The notes beneath the pieces were generated by a model. That model did no database searches. It was given only the letters and a program-made list of their open reading frames with translations, and had not been told where the DNA came from. From Cycas panzhihuaensis (Eukaryota; Cycadophyta), in the NCBI GenBank assembly GCA_023213395.1, contig CM041465.1, positions 138,887,741-138,951,740 of the forward strand: DNA of 64,000 nucleotides. The letters run 5' to 3'. Position numbers and translations under genes: made by a program. This document shows, piece after piece, positions 53,699 through 64,000 of the stretch (positions within the stretch are counted from its first letter, which is position 1; each line of letters opens with the position of its first letter).

Positions 53699-54597
53699 TG
53701 TTGACTGATAGATTCCACTCCCTTGTGGAATCAATGCACTTGTCAAGGTTACACAGCGCTATAGTCTAGTTTTAGGACACTGTCAACATGGTTATACACA
53801 TACATTCCACATACATTCCATATATAATTCACAGAATGGTACACGCAGTGATGTAATTCAATACATATTTCAAAGACATCATCAACATACATCAAGAATG
53901 CACCAATTTCCACATAACTCTTCTTTTATTAATTCAACAGTTCATTTACACAGGGGCTGGAATGCGTTCCTGAGCATTCCAAAGACAGATCCTCTGTTAC
54001 ATATGCGTGCCAGATGGTACTTATCATGCACTCATGCTCCAATCGGCTGTCATGCGTACTGTCATCTGCACCTTTGCGTACTCTTGATCTCCGGCTCTCA
54101 CCCTCGAGCACATGACATAGGAATGAATAACTCGGCTCTCACACTTGAGAATATGCCATAGAATTGAATCACTCGGCTCTCACCGGAATGGTCCTCAAAG
54201 CACCATTAAATATGTCCCTTTGATGCCTTTTGGATGAAAGGTTATGACCCAAAGTCATAACCATACCTTTTGTCACCAAGGTACCCTTTCACTTTAATCA
54301 TTAGTTATGCACTTAACTAATGTCTTCATTAGGTCCAGACGTCCAGACGCACGCCCCGCGCCTTCCCTGGCTTCCACCGTCCCATCGTCATGCGCATCGC
54401 CTGCTCGGCTCGCTTGCCACCGGCACGCACTGCGCGCGCATCATGCCTGTGCACGCACCGCCATACGCACCTGAATGCCTGCTTTTTACGCCATTTTGCC
54501 TCGTGCGTACCTCCGTATGGTCCGCACTTGCACAACTCGGGTTATCTGACCTATCTCTGGTCCTCCCACAGCCAGTGAGTCAATTTTCATGCCAACA
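53699..54597 (-). repeat. 5' LTR of element L
   Basis: 899 bp, minus strand TGTTGGCATG...AGTCAACA; ends one base from the primer site on the inside and at the target repeat acagg on the outside. Confidence 0.93.
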
Positions 54598-54602
54598 ACA
54601 GG

Positions 54603-55225
54603 AGCGGAGAAACAAATGCTGTGAAGACGCGATTGCAATAGAAGATGCCTTCGTAACAAAATTGAACATAGGGCCTAGAGGACAAGGGCACTTCAGAGGA
54701 AAAGGGCGAACTCTAGAAATCAAGAATCCATCATGAGGAAGGTAGCATGAAAGTAGAGGTCACAATCGTACATATCCACTAAGAGATGCAAGGGTGTGCT
54801 ATAACTGTGGTAAGCCTAGTCATTTTTCAAGCACATGCAAGGTGTTTGATGTTTGTTATCACTACAATCAACCAAGACATTACCTCTACCAATGCTCGCA
54901 AAGGAGAACTGACTTTCACAAAGGGAAGCGGCCAATAGGGAATTACAGTAAAGAGCAAATAGATGAGGAAGACGAAGAAACAACATTTATTGTTGCTCTT
55001 ACCGCCACTCTTCAAGACAAAGATGTTTGGTACATCGACTTTGAAGCCTTGAGACATATGACATGTAGAGAAGATTGGTTTGAATCACTCAAACCCTACA
55101 CCACAAATAAGCCAGTCGAGTTAGGAGACAAATATCCCTTAAACATTAAAAGGATTGGTACTATAGCTGTTGACTCGCAAGGAAGTGTGAAGAAAATTAG
55201 AAATGTTCTCTTGCACTTGGACTAA
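54603..55225 (+). pseudogene. Gag C-terminus, zinc knuckles and protease of K
   Basis: IAIEDAFVTKLNIG, then CYNCGKPSHFSSTC and a second knuckle CYHYNQPRHYLYQC (second Cys now Tyr). The protease motif reads YIDFEALRHMT: both Ser and Gly of D-S-G are replaced, so it is inactive. VELGDKYPLNIKRIGTIAVD and KKIRNVLLHLD follow to a stop at 55223. Confidence 0.88.
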
Positions 55226-55800
55226 AAATGAATCTTCCCTCTGTTTCTCAACTTAGTAAGAAAAAATTAAAAATTGTATTTGATTGAAAAAAGTAATTGT
55301 TATAAGTCCCGACTCCAATGACCTTTATAGGTTGTTGTCTAACCCTATGATTTCCAACATGGATGTAAAAGCATGTACTGCTATCAATTTTGATGCTAGT
55401 AATAAATTATGGCATTTGAAGTATGGGCATCTTCCTTTAGATAAATTAAAGTTAATGCAAAAAAAGGGCATAATCAATGGAAAGTGAGTGCCAGGCTCAA
55501 AACAAATTGGAGCTAGTTCAAACATACTTGTGTGGACCTCTTACACCACATTCAATTAATGGCTCCAAGTATTTTTTGACTTTTCTCCACAATAAGTCAG
55601 AGGCCTTTGAAACTTTCAAAGACTTTAAAGTAGAAGTAGAATTGGAGTCAGGACTTAAAATAAAATGCATCAAGTCTAATAGTGGTGGAGAATACATCTC
55701 CAAAGAATTCCTAAATTATTGTAAAGTCAATGCAATACGTAGGCAATTTACAACTCCCTATACACCCCAATGGGGTTGTAGAAAGGAAAAATAGAACCAT
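55226..55800 (+). pseudogene. GAG-pre-integrase and integrase core scrap of K
   Basis: KLWHLKYGHLPLDKLKLMQK (55405-55465) is the start of the zinc region; its CxxC part is deleted. Then NKLELVQTYLCGPLTP, YFLTFLHNKSEAFETFKDF (the FIDDFTRK segment is deleted), IKCIKSNSGGEYISKEFLNY and RRQFTTPYTPQ. The text stops being recognisable at 55800. Confidence 0.87.
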
Positions 55801-57975
55801 TATGGAAATCCCTTAAACACCATGTGGGTGCATTAAAAATAACGCTCATTCTAATTATACATATCGTTCTATGTTTTTACTCTAGATAGTTTTGCAGTTC
55901 ACCATTATGTACTTCAGTTAGTACTTTAGTAACTTCTACATTTAAGGTACATGTGTGATTACAAAATTTTTCATTTGCAAGACAATTTGGGGGGGTCAGG
56001 AGCCTTTACCAAGACTAAAAATGGACATTGGTCAAAAAGTGACCAAGATTTCTAAGAATCATAGAACAAGAGGAAATTTCTAGTGAAATAAACAATTCTT
56101 CAACACATTTAGATTCAACACATCAATGTGTTCAAGATGTCAACACCACAAATGAGCCTAGAACATGAGCCAAGTACTTAAAAAAAGTAGAAGCCAAATA
56201 TGATTCCAAATGTGGCAATATCAACACATTCCTCTTCAACAAGATGAGGGAAGTCATGAAGCTAGTAAGAAAAACAATGGCAAGTAAATAGATATTAGTT
56301 GCCAAAAATGATAGGTGCAAATAGGTAGGCATTAGTTGTTAGGCATGCATGCAATAACAAATCTTTAGTATCTTTAAGAACAAGCACAAGCAAAACTTGT
56401 TGGGCTATATTGAAATTACTTGTAATAAAAGAGACTTTCTTTCTTGTCTAAAGGATATTTGGATGGTGATGGTCTATCATGATACATTTCAATTTTTTAA
56501 CAACTATATAGTAATACTACAAATTTTGTTAGTATCATCAATCAAAGCTTCTCACTATCCACTGTGATGTGTAATTGGATGTCATTAATGTCGCTTCATC
56601 AAGATGTTTTGGTGAATGCAGTGTGGAAGTAACATCTCATGAGAATGAATTGCAATTCACGAGGATACAAGGAAGATCATGAAATTGGGGACAGTTTCCT
56701 CTATGGCAAGGCGAAATGATGAGTAAAAAAATTACTCATCCATGTATTGTAACATTGTGCAGTATATTACGTAACACATTGTATTTTTATGGTGAGCTCA
56801 CTAAGGTTATAAGTGACTGAACTTAGGTTTAGCTACGTTAAGGAACCAATTAGTTGAATTTGATAAGCTAATGAGGCCAGTCAGTTGGCTAGGTAGTTTT
56901 AGGTTGCAATTGTAAATTGAGAGGCACTTCCGTTGTACAATTGTGTGCACAAGTGATTGTAAACAATACTTTGGAGATAATCAAAGAGCATTTCACCATC
57001 AACACCTTGACAATCCCTCGTAAACAACTAGCATTCCCTTGAGCATTTAATCACAGCCACTTAGATATCACACAACTTGCTGGTCAATGTGTGCTGACCA
57101 ACCCAAACAGGCAATGTATTAATAAAAAAGCATGATAAATTGCAAAGTAAAAGCTATGACTATTGAATTCCTAAAACAAAATGTATTCTTCCAAACATGA
57201 TCTCATATAAGGAAAAGGCATAGCAACCCTTCTCTTTACATGTGCTTACTTAGATCGCGTTTCTTTTTTTTGAGTTCTTAGCGATTACCTTGTATGAAAC
57301 AAGACACTTGGAGTTTTACCCAATAAAAAAAGGTACCCAGTTTCAAGGTTCCATGCACCATTTTTTTTTAATTCTAAACTCAACAGGGTTAAAATCATTT
57401 GCTTTAAATTGTAGTACAAAAAATACAATTAAATTCATTTACATTAAAGTACAAAAATAGACAGTTGATGTTACCAGAAATAACGAACGTTTTAATGATG
57501 TCGGCAGGAGGGTTATGTGCTTTGGAATGACAAGCCCGTAACTGTTGAGGTAGGAAGTGTGAGGTTTTATTGGGCTTAAAAGATAGATTGCCCTTTCCAA
57601 TTCCTTAGGAGTGTTTTATATGTTTGCTTCAAATAACTAATACAAACTCATGGCAAATTACCATACAACGGCATTGTTTGACAGTGCCCATGGGAAACAA
57701 ATAAACCCGTATTCATCCATAGACGGAGAGGCAGGAAGGCTTGGAATTTGACGGCGCCCACTGCCAGTCATCCCAAATTCTGCCGAAGTTTTATAATTCA
57801 AAGTTTGCTGGCAAAATGGCCCAATTCTGCAGTTTCTGTATGTCTGATCTCTAGATATTCAATTTTGTACCTGATTTTAAGACTACCGGGATGTCAAACA
57901 TGTCAAGAACATTAGGTAAAGAACCCTTCACACCTTACAAACAATTGTTTTTGCAGCAAGTATCTATCTAACGGA
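55801..57975. other. Degraded repeats and AT-rich sequence; possible lipase intron
   Basis: 56040-56330 may be a decayed copia integrase-RT linker. At 56610-56745 plus-strand frames faintly resemble the end of a gypsy integrase chromodomain (TSHENELQFTR, then DHEIGDSFLYGKAK) followed by LTR-like text to about 57060; this is weak. 57060-57975 has no recognised feature. If the lipase gene is intact, all of this is intron. Confidence 0.4.
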
Positions 57976-58125
57976 TCAAATTGCCCTTGTCAGAGTATTT
58001 AACAACCAGATTCCACACCTGGAGGCCGGCCGCCTTAGGCAATTAAAAACAGAGATTCGTTCTTCTTCATGTAATCCATCTTTTAAAATTAAAAAATACA
58101 TAAAACTGACAAGTAGTCTGTGTAC

Positions 58126-58428
58126 CTGTCTTCTGAGAAGGAAGTTTATGCCGAAGGCAAGGTCTCCAATGGGCCATTTCCCCAAAGTTTCTGAATAAGT
58201 GAACCTCAATGTCTCCGATAGCGTTGAGATCGTTTCAAGCCACGTAGCAGGCGCTTGAGCGGGCCTCCGTACAATCCTTTTCCTCGACGGACGCTTCGAT
58301 TTACAATTATTTCCGCTCTCATTTTCGTCTTTCTCATCCTCGTCTTTGCCAGTCGATAATCTACGGCCCAGCGTATAGTACAGAAGAGCAGCGGCTCCTG
58401 CCGCAGTAGCCATTGTTGCCGTGGCCAT
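58126..58428 (-). CDS. Exon 1 of a plant class-3 lipase (mono-/diacylglycerol lipase type)
   Basis: ATG at 58428 opens 101 codons ending at a donor CAG|GTACAC (58126/58125). The N-terminus MATATMATAAGAAALLYYTL is a hydrophobic anchor, followed by an acidic then basic segment (residues 25-55). APATWLETISTLSETLRFTY (60-79) and SETLGKWPIGDLAFGINFLL (79-98) are the conserved Lipase3 N-terminal domain of plant proteins annotated as mono-/diacylglycerol lipase, class 3 (from memory, Arabidopsis At3g14075-like). The catalytic GHSLGG exon lies further downstream and was not seen. The product would hydrolyse acylglycerols. Codon use and GC rise sharply against the flanks. Confidence 0.85.
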
Positions 58429-59053
58429 AATAATTATTACTAATTCTATTATACGCGTACCGAAACCCGGGCATAAATCATATACACTTACAATTGGAAC
58501 CCTTCAGAAAAAGTGCCGGCGTTTTGACCTCGATCAAATCCGGTCTCTGCATCCAACCGGCCCTCCCAGAGGATTTTCCGCGCCAAATTACCAAGACTTT
58601 CCACAAAGATCTCCGTAAAAAAACCTACCACCAAATTTAAAATCAACGAATCCACTCGAAGTAAGAGAAGAAATGCGTGGACATGCTGAATGAACTCCAG
58701 AGCTGAGGGTTTTGCGTCAGGGTTTGCGCTTATGCGCACAGAAATCAAAACGAAAGAAAGAAACATCGGCTCTTCGATTTTCGCATTTCTTTTGGAGTTC
58801 CTCTTTTACTCAAGGCCGCGGCATCAAAATTTCTTTAGCCTTCCGTGTAATTATAGTTTTCGTGATTTTGACCTCCCATTCTTGTCACGTGTTTTTCCAT
58901 TACGCCGCAACTTGCCACGTGTATACACTCCGCGTTGCCCTGAATAAGTTTAGATTGGCAAGCCTTTTGCCGAATCAAAGATTTCCACGTGGCTTGGAGT
59001 CGTCTTTCCTTGTGGAAGAGGTGAGGAATGAGACCGTCTTAACGTACCGATAA
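58429..59053 (-). promoter_or_regulatory. Upstream region of the lipase gene with three CACGTG boxes
   Basis: Three exact CACGTG hexamers lie at 58886-58891, 58916-58921 and 58986-58991, about 460-560 bases before the ATG. Their contexts are TCACGTGT, CCACGTGT and CCACGTGG, matching G-box and ABA-response-element cores bound by bZIP and bHLH factors. Part of the region is transcribed leader; no clear TATA box was found. GC content is higher than in the flanks. Confidence 0.55.
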
Positions 59054-60087
59054 ACCTATTGGGGGTTTATTCTATGAAATGTATCAAAGTTTTGGATGCC
59101 GTCACTGGAACGTATTTGGACTATAGATTGGGAATTAATTTGTTGGTGGAACCAATTAGGCCTATACACCATGTCTCCTTATAAGTACAATAACTTTAGT
59201 CTATTTTGTTGATTGAATAGTCTTAAATTCAAAAAGTTGAATAAAATTTCGAGTAATAAGTAGGGAGTGTCCATCAAATTTCAACACTGGGCCCTACAAC
59301 TTGCTCTAGCACAAATAGGTTTATGAGTGCACAAACAGTATCCTAGCTACATAGGTTTTATTGGACATTTTCAAATTTAAATGTATTTATTATGTTTACA
59401 CAACTTCTTTACATCTATTCAAATAGACATTTAACTAAATATTGTACAACCTTACTAAAGAATAAGTTGTGACTTTAAAATGGGCAAGGCTTACCAATAT
59501 GGAAATTAAGTTGTGTAGATATTATAAATACATGTGAAGTCAAAATCTTTCACTAAATATACAACATATTGTGTTTTACACATAAAAGTTTATTTATATG
59601 GGGACAAGATAAAATGCTAATCCTTCATAGGACCATACACATGCGATGTAAACCCAAGGCATTTATTTTTATGCACGTGCAAGGTAAAGCCTTGCTAACA
59701 GGAAAGCAACTCTATCATTGTGAGTTTATAACTCCATTGTTATGAGCTTTGTTAAACGTGCAAGGAGTATAAAGTAGTTAGTTGAGATGGGATGATAGTG
59801 TTATTATGGCAAGTGAAATGGATAAAGAGAACTACGATTAATTCAAAAGGCTCCTTTTAAAATCTTAGACATGATAAAGAGGGCACTTTGACATAAAGAT
59901 CTCTTTGTCTCAATTAGGGTCAAAATGGGAAAGTTATTTTCCTTTGAAATGTTGTTTTAGCATAAAGTATTTTTGCCCTATAAATATTATAGATAAATTA
60001 TGAAATTTCTATTATTTCCCAATTATGGACTTGTAAAATTAATATGCCTTCTAAGATTATATACTATATAGCATACCAACACTTTTG
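59054..60087. other. AT-rich spacer between the lipase gene and element Q
   Basis: About 1 kb with no recognised coding, LTR or RNA gene. It could contain distal promoter elements of the lipase. Confidence 0.5.
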
Positions 60088-60311
60088 TGTTGATTTAGAG
60101 TACAGACACAGAAAATGAAAAGAATGACTGAAGAATGATCAATTGCATTATAATGAGAGCTTATACATACTTATACAATGAGTCATTAACATAACTAGGG
60201 TTAGGGTTAGCAACTAACATTTAATGTCAATTCACTCAACATAAAGTTATAATAACTAACATAAAGTTAGAGTGACTAATTTAAACAAGGAGATGACATT
60301 ATATTCTAACA
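60088..60311 (-). repeat. 3' LTR of element Q
   Basis: Minus strand TGTTAGAATATAATGTC...CTAAATCAACA, 224 bp. Left flank ttttg would be the target repeat. Confidence 0.88.
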
Positions 60312-60319
60312 TCCCCTCC

Positions 60320-60960
60320 TAATGTCAACTCCGAGTTGTAACTCCTAGTTTATCATGTAAATGCAGGAACTTATCTTTGGTCAAAGACTTATTAAATATG
60401 TCTGTAAGTTGCTCTTCACTTGGGTAGTACTCTAGTTTCACTTCCTTTTTGTCCACCTTTTCTCGAATGAAGGGATGGTGTACTTCGATATGCTTGGTTC
60501 TAGAGTGAAAGACAGGATTTTTTTATCATCTGAATAGTACTTTGATTATCACAAATGATTTGACTAGGATCAAATTGTGGGTGATTAGGCTCCTCCAAGA
60601 GTCTTCTAAGCCAGAGGGCTTTACAAGTGGCATGAACTATAGTTTAGTACTTAGCCTCTGTTGTAGATAATGAGATTGTTAATTACTTCTTTGTTTTCCA
60701 CAAGATAACTCTACTACCAATATCAAAGTAATATCTAGTTATGGATTTCTTGTTATCTAAATCTTCCATCTAATCAGAATCAGAGTGACCAGACAAAAGT
60801 CCAAAGGACTTTTTACTACATAGAATTTCATGATTCTTTATCCCCTGAATATATTGAAGTATATATTTGGTAGCTTTCCTGTATGATTCCTTAGAAGATG
60901 ACATGTATCTTGATACAATACCCACAACATGGATAATATCAAGCCTAGTAGACAAGTGAT
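60320..60960 (-). pseudogene. RNase H of element Q
   Basis: MSTRLDIIHVVGIVSRYMSS, KYILQYIQGIKNHEI, LSGHSDSD (60955-60770), then in other frames NPVFHSRTKHIEVHHPFIRE, KKEVKLEYYPSEEQLTDIFN and KSLTKDKF near 60500-60400. Stops at many sites. Confidence 0.87.
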
Positions 60961-61830
60961 AGATTAGATTGCCTACAACTTTCGATATAGGGTTGCTTTT
61001 ACTAGCGTACCATTCTAGTCAAATGTTAGCTTTATACCTTTACACATAGGTGTAAGAGTCAGCATACAGTTGGTCATGTTAAATTTGTCTAAGATTCTAA
61101 CATCATATTTGGACTGGTGTGTAAAAATTCCATTCTCTTGATGATGGATTTCAATTCCTAAGTAGTAGTGTAGATGGCCTAGATCTATCATTTTGAATTC
61201 TTTGGATAGCTGATGATGCAAAGAATCGGTCCATTAAAAGTCATTACATGTTATTATTAGATCATCCACATACATAATTAAAAAAGATTAGTTTATCTTT
61301 AGTGATTCGAATAAAGAGACTATGATCATATCCATAAATTGGCATTCCTACATTTTTACAAGATGTATTAAGTTTTGAGTACCAAGATCTGGGTGCTTGT
61401 TTCAAACCATACAGGGCCTTATTAAGTTTACACACAAGGTGTTCTTATCCTAGTTCAGTATATCCTGGTGGTTGTTGCATATGTACCTCCTTGTGTAGGG
61501 TGCTATTTAAAAATGTGCCTTTAACATCCATTTGATAGACAAGCAAGTTATGTTAAGCTACAAAAGCTAAAACGGTTTTGATGGTTGTCATTTTACTAAC
61601 TGGAGCAAAGGCTTCATCATAATCAACTCCTTACTTTTTAGTGAATCCCTTAGCTACAAGACAAGTTTATAATTTTTGATGATGTCGTTTACTTTTTCTT
61701 TGATCTTATAAAGCCATTGGCATCCCACAATGGGTTTGTCCAACAATGGAGCCACTTAGTCATAGGTTTTATTTTTGATAATGGAGGTCATTTCTTCATC
61801 CATTTATAGCTTTCATTTGGGATCTTCTTG
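60961..61830 (-). pseudogene. Reverse transcriptase of element Q
   Basis: Frame 61221-61015: LSKEFKMIDLGHLHYYLGIE. Upstream, MYVDDLIITCND near 61275-61240 keeps the YVDD site, and YGLKQAPRSW-, LHKEVHMQQPPGYTE- and DVKGTFLNSTL-type blocks are read near 61500-61370 with stops. N-terminal blocks reach about 61830 (MDEEMTSIIKNKTYD). Confidence 0.87.
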
Positions 61831-63000
61831 TGCTTGTTAAGGCATGATGTCAACTCCTATAGCCAAGCCAAAGTAAGTTATGCTTCTTGTGGCTCTTCCT
61901 TCTGATATATGACTAGGCTCAACTCTAGAATCCTCCACTATTTTGAGGTATCATTTAGGGATTCTTTTTAGTTAGGCCAATAATTAACTTTCCTGGTTGC
62001 TTGAAATCGAGGAGGGGATGGTGGTCCCACCATCACTCTGATTCAATATTTCATGCTAGTTTTCTAGAGTGAATTGTTGTGCCCAAGTGGTTGATGAAGA
62101 TTCTCCATATTGCCTTTCTAGGAATGGAAGGTCGAAGGTTACATACTCATTAAAGGTGATATTCTCTTGAGAAGAAATTGATGCCTTATTAAAGTAGATA
62201 TCTTAGCTTGGATATACTTTATTAGTCAGAGGGTCAAAATATATGTAGGCTTTAAAGACTTCACTATAGCCTACTAGAATGCATTTCCTACTTTTGTCAT
62301 CCAATTTTTTTCATTTTTCAACTGGGATGTGCATGTATATAGTAGACCCAAAGATTCGAAGGTGTGACACATCAGGCTTATTGCTAGACTAAGCTTATTT
62401 TGGTGTCATATTTTTTAGGGCTTTGGAAGGGCTTCTATTAAGAAGATATGCAATGGTATTTACAACTTCTGCCAAGTATTTGTTCGAGACGTTTTTCTCT
62501 TTTAGGAGGGACCAAGTCATCTTTGTTATAGTTATATTCTTTCCTTCAGCCACTCCATTAGATTAAGAGGTATATAGAGTGGTCAATTGTCTTTGAATTC
62601 CATGCTTCTTGCAGAATTCATTGAATTCATTTGAAGTAAATTCCCCTCCATTATCAATCTTTAGGCATTTAATTTGGCAGTCACTTTTATTTTTGACTTT
62701 GCCTTTAAAATTTAAAAGAAGCTAAGTATATCATATTTTAACTTGAGATAGTAAATCCATACTTTCTTTGAGTAGTCTATAAATGTGAGGAAGTAATAGG
62801 CTCTTTGAATAGATGACGATGTGAAGGGTCTACATAGGTCATTATGTATCATTTGAGGCTTGTCCCTGGCTCTTGTTGTGCTTAGATTAAATTGTAACAT
62901 GTGTTATTTTGCCATATCACAAACAGTACTAGGTTTTTTTAATCTAAGGCAATCCTTTTACCATGTCATATTTGCTTAAATTTAATAAAACATCATAAGA
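61831..63000 (-). pseudogene. Integrase of element Q
   Basis: QKPQMIHNDLCRPFTSSSIQ-type text (written RDKPQMIHNDLCRPFTSSSI), YYFLTFIDYSKKVWIYYLKL (the second Asp of IDD is Tyr) at 62860-62725, then IDNGGEFTSNEFNEFCKKHG near 62660-62610, SNGVAEGKNITI near 62545 and KCILVGYSEVFKAYIYFDPL near 62285-62225. The 61831-62200 part is a decayed linker. Confidence 0.85.
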
Positions 63001-64000
63001 GAGGTGCCCATATTACAAGTGCTGGAGTTTTTCATTATCAAGAGAAAGAGATACATTCAAAGTTGAGTGAGTTAGTGAGGCTAAAAATTTGTATAATCCC
63101 TTAGTTTTGAGGCCTTCGCCAATCACCTTTTTATTTTTGTATTTGTTAAAGATTATGCATTTATCCCCATAAAAAAGAACTTGAGGTTTATTATCAATGA
63201 GTTGAGATATTGAGAAAAGATTCTTAGTCATCCTAAGCATAGACAAAACTTGCCCAACTTTCTCAAGGCTTGCATTGGGCATGATAATTAGCACTGACCC
63301 CGTCTCTTGAATGTTATGCCTGGTATCATCTCCTAATTCCACTAACTTAGGTTGTGAGAGGCTTCAACTTGTTGAACCAAGATCTTTTATGAATCATGTG
63401 ATGTGATGCTCCAAAGTCAATGAACCAATCATCCTTGCTTTGGTTATCTAGTACAGATGAGAGAGCAATGGTGAACATAGTTTCCTCTTCCTCCTCTCTT
63501 GGTTCAGATGTCTCCTCAATTCTTAACTGTCCTAAGCAACTATTAGATGTAATAATCCCTCTTTTAATGCCAACTTTCCTATGGTAGCAATTAATGGTGA
63601 AGTGACCAAATTTTACATAGTAGAAGCTTATGATCTGTTGTTGACTTCTACCCTTAGAGTATCGTTGCATGGGTGATCTAAAGGAGGACCTTCCCTTGAC
63701 AAGACTAAAACTAATAGGATGACATCTTCCTCAGTTTGAAGATCTACTTGAGCCTGTATTTGAGTTGAAAGTCCCTCAATTGATGGTGCTTCTTCCACGA
63801 AGACTCACTTGGGTGGAGAAGGCATTCTCATGGTCTCCTTCCATGTTAACTTCAATTTGCTCACAATGAAGCAGGAGGCTATAGAATACATCAAAAGTTG
63901 GTTATGTTATATCTATTATCATTAAGTATAAGGTAATGAATGGTTTGAATATAGGAGGTAGCTTGTTAAGCATCAAATCAAGGAGCTTACCATTAGTGTA
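63001..64000 (-). pseudogene. Gag end, protease and GAG-pre-integrase of element Q
   Basis: 63670-63347: YYVKFGHFTINCYHRK is a zinc knuckle that has lost its first two Cys, then an acidic EEEEE stretch and DWFIDFGASHHMIHKRSWFN, a protease active site with Phe in place of Ser (D-F-G-A). 63342-63013 gives VGQVLSMLRMTKNLFSISQL and KCIIFNKYKNKKVIGEGLKT. 63671-64000 is decayed Gag core. Confidence 0.86.

Larger units (their letters stand above)
49036..54597 (-). mobile_element. Element L: Ty3/gypsy-type element lacking RT, RNase H and integrase core; ACAGG target duplication
   Basis: 5562 bp, perfect 5-bp flanks acagg (49031-49035 and 54598-54602). LTRs of 896 bp (49036-49931) and 899 bp (53699-54597). 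Minus strand order: 5' LTR (right), primer site, gag with four zinc knuckles, protease, a 0.4 kb region, integrase C-terminal GPY/F-like domain, 3' LTR (left). RT, RNase H and the integrase catalytic core are absent, so it needed enzymes from another element. Confidence 0.93.
48566..55800 (+). mobile_element. Element K: copia of the M type, split by gypsy element L
   Basis: Gag (48566-49035) is interrupted inside the sequence LLLRQ by L and resumes at 54603 with QERRNK, as in M (LLLRQEQRNK). Zinc knuckles, protease, GAG-pre-integrase and an integrase scrap follow to 55800. LTRs of K were not found. Confidence 0.88.
60088..64000 (-). mobile_element. Element Q: 3' part of a copia retrotransposon
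   Basis: Minus strand from the right edge: end of gag with zinc knuckle, protease, GAG-pre-integrase, integrase, RT, RNase H, purine tract (AGGAGGGGA, 60312-60320) and 3' LTR. The 5' LTR and most of gag are beyond the window. Many stops are present. Confidence 0.9.

Noticed and set aside
57976-58125. Extension of the lipase frame past CAG|GTACAC
   Set aside because: The protein family ends its first conserved block at the RRQ before the donor; the following residues do not resemble a lipase, so this is read-through into the intron.
58488-58766. 92-codon minus-strand frame upstream of the lipase ATG
   Set aside because: It lies in the leader/promoter region, resembles no protein, and is not in frame with a splice to the lipase; possible but unsupported upstream frame.
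60190-60212. Telomere-like agggttagggttag in Q's LTR
   Set aside because: Only two units and inside a defined LTR; not a telomeric array.

Overview
The window is plant nuclear DNA made almost entirely of LTR retrotransposons nested in one another. About twelve Ty1/copia copies are visible, plus Ty3/gypsy pieces. One host gene exon is clear: exon 1 of a plant class-3 (mono-/diacylglycerol) lipase on the minus strand at 58126-58428. Plant origin rests on that exon, on the initiator-Met-tRNA primer sites (TGGTATCAGAGC) behind many LTRs, and on a SelO gene fragment carried inside one element. The heavy, partly old nesting suggests a large genome, possibly a gymnosperm. That is inference; the species cannot be read from the sequence.

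Layout. 1-1558: element A (+ copia), inserted head-on into the gag of its relative B. 1559-4272: B (- copia: LTR, leader, gag start). B sits in the RT of element N (-), whose pieces lie at 4273-5433, 9089-9794 and 15060-15435. N is interrupted by M (5439-9083, internally deleted copia, duplication ATATT) and O (9795-15059, nearly identical LTRs, no pol, duplication TCATC). 15657-17524: a 1.02 kb tandem duplication containing an RT scrap. 17525-19106: gypsy gag and protease pieces (P) in reversed order. 19107-31794: E (+ copia, same family as N), with C (19288-27134, near-complete - copia) inserted in its 5' LTR. 31795-33600: F, an LTR and leader. 33606-41188: D, a near-complete - copia of C's family, duplication TATAG. 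41194-46960: fragments G, R, S, H, a solo LTR and I. 46961-48565: J. 48566-55800: K (+ copia), split by gypsy element L (49036-54597, duplication ACAGG). 55801-58125: remnants and lipase intron. 58429-59053: lipase upstream region with three CACGTG boxes. 60088-64000: Q (- copia, runs off the edge).

The C/D/B family is the most unusual part. Its roughly 2 kb 5' leader carries, at about the same place and antisense to the element, a different protein-like block in each copy. In C the block is unmistakably part of the plant SelO (YdiU/UPF0061) gene. The blocks in D and B are unidentified. This suggests repeated capture of host sequence by one copia lineage.

Nearly every retroelement reading frame is broken by stops, frameshifts or deletions, so none looks autonomous. 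No rRNA, tRNA or CRISPR locus was seen. Coordinates of degraded coding blocks are approximate; LTR ends and target-site duplications were read base by base.
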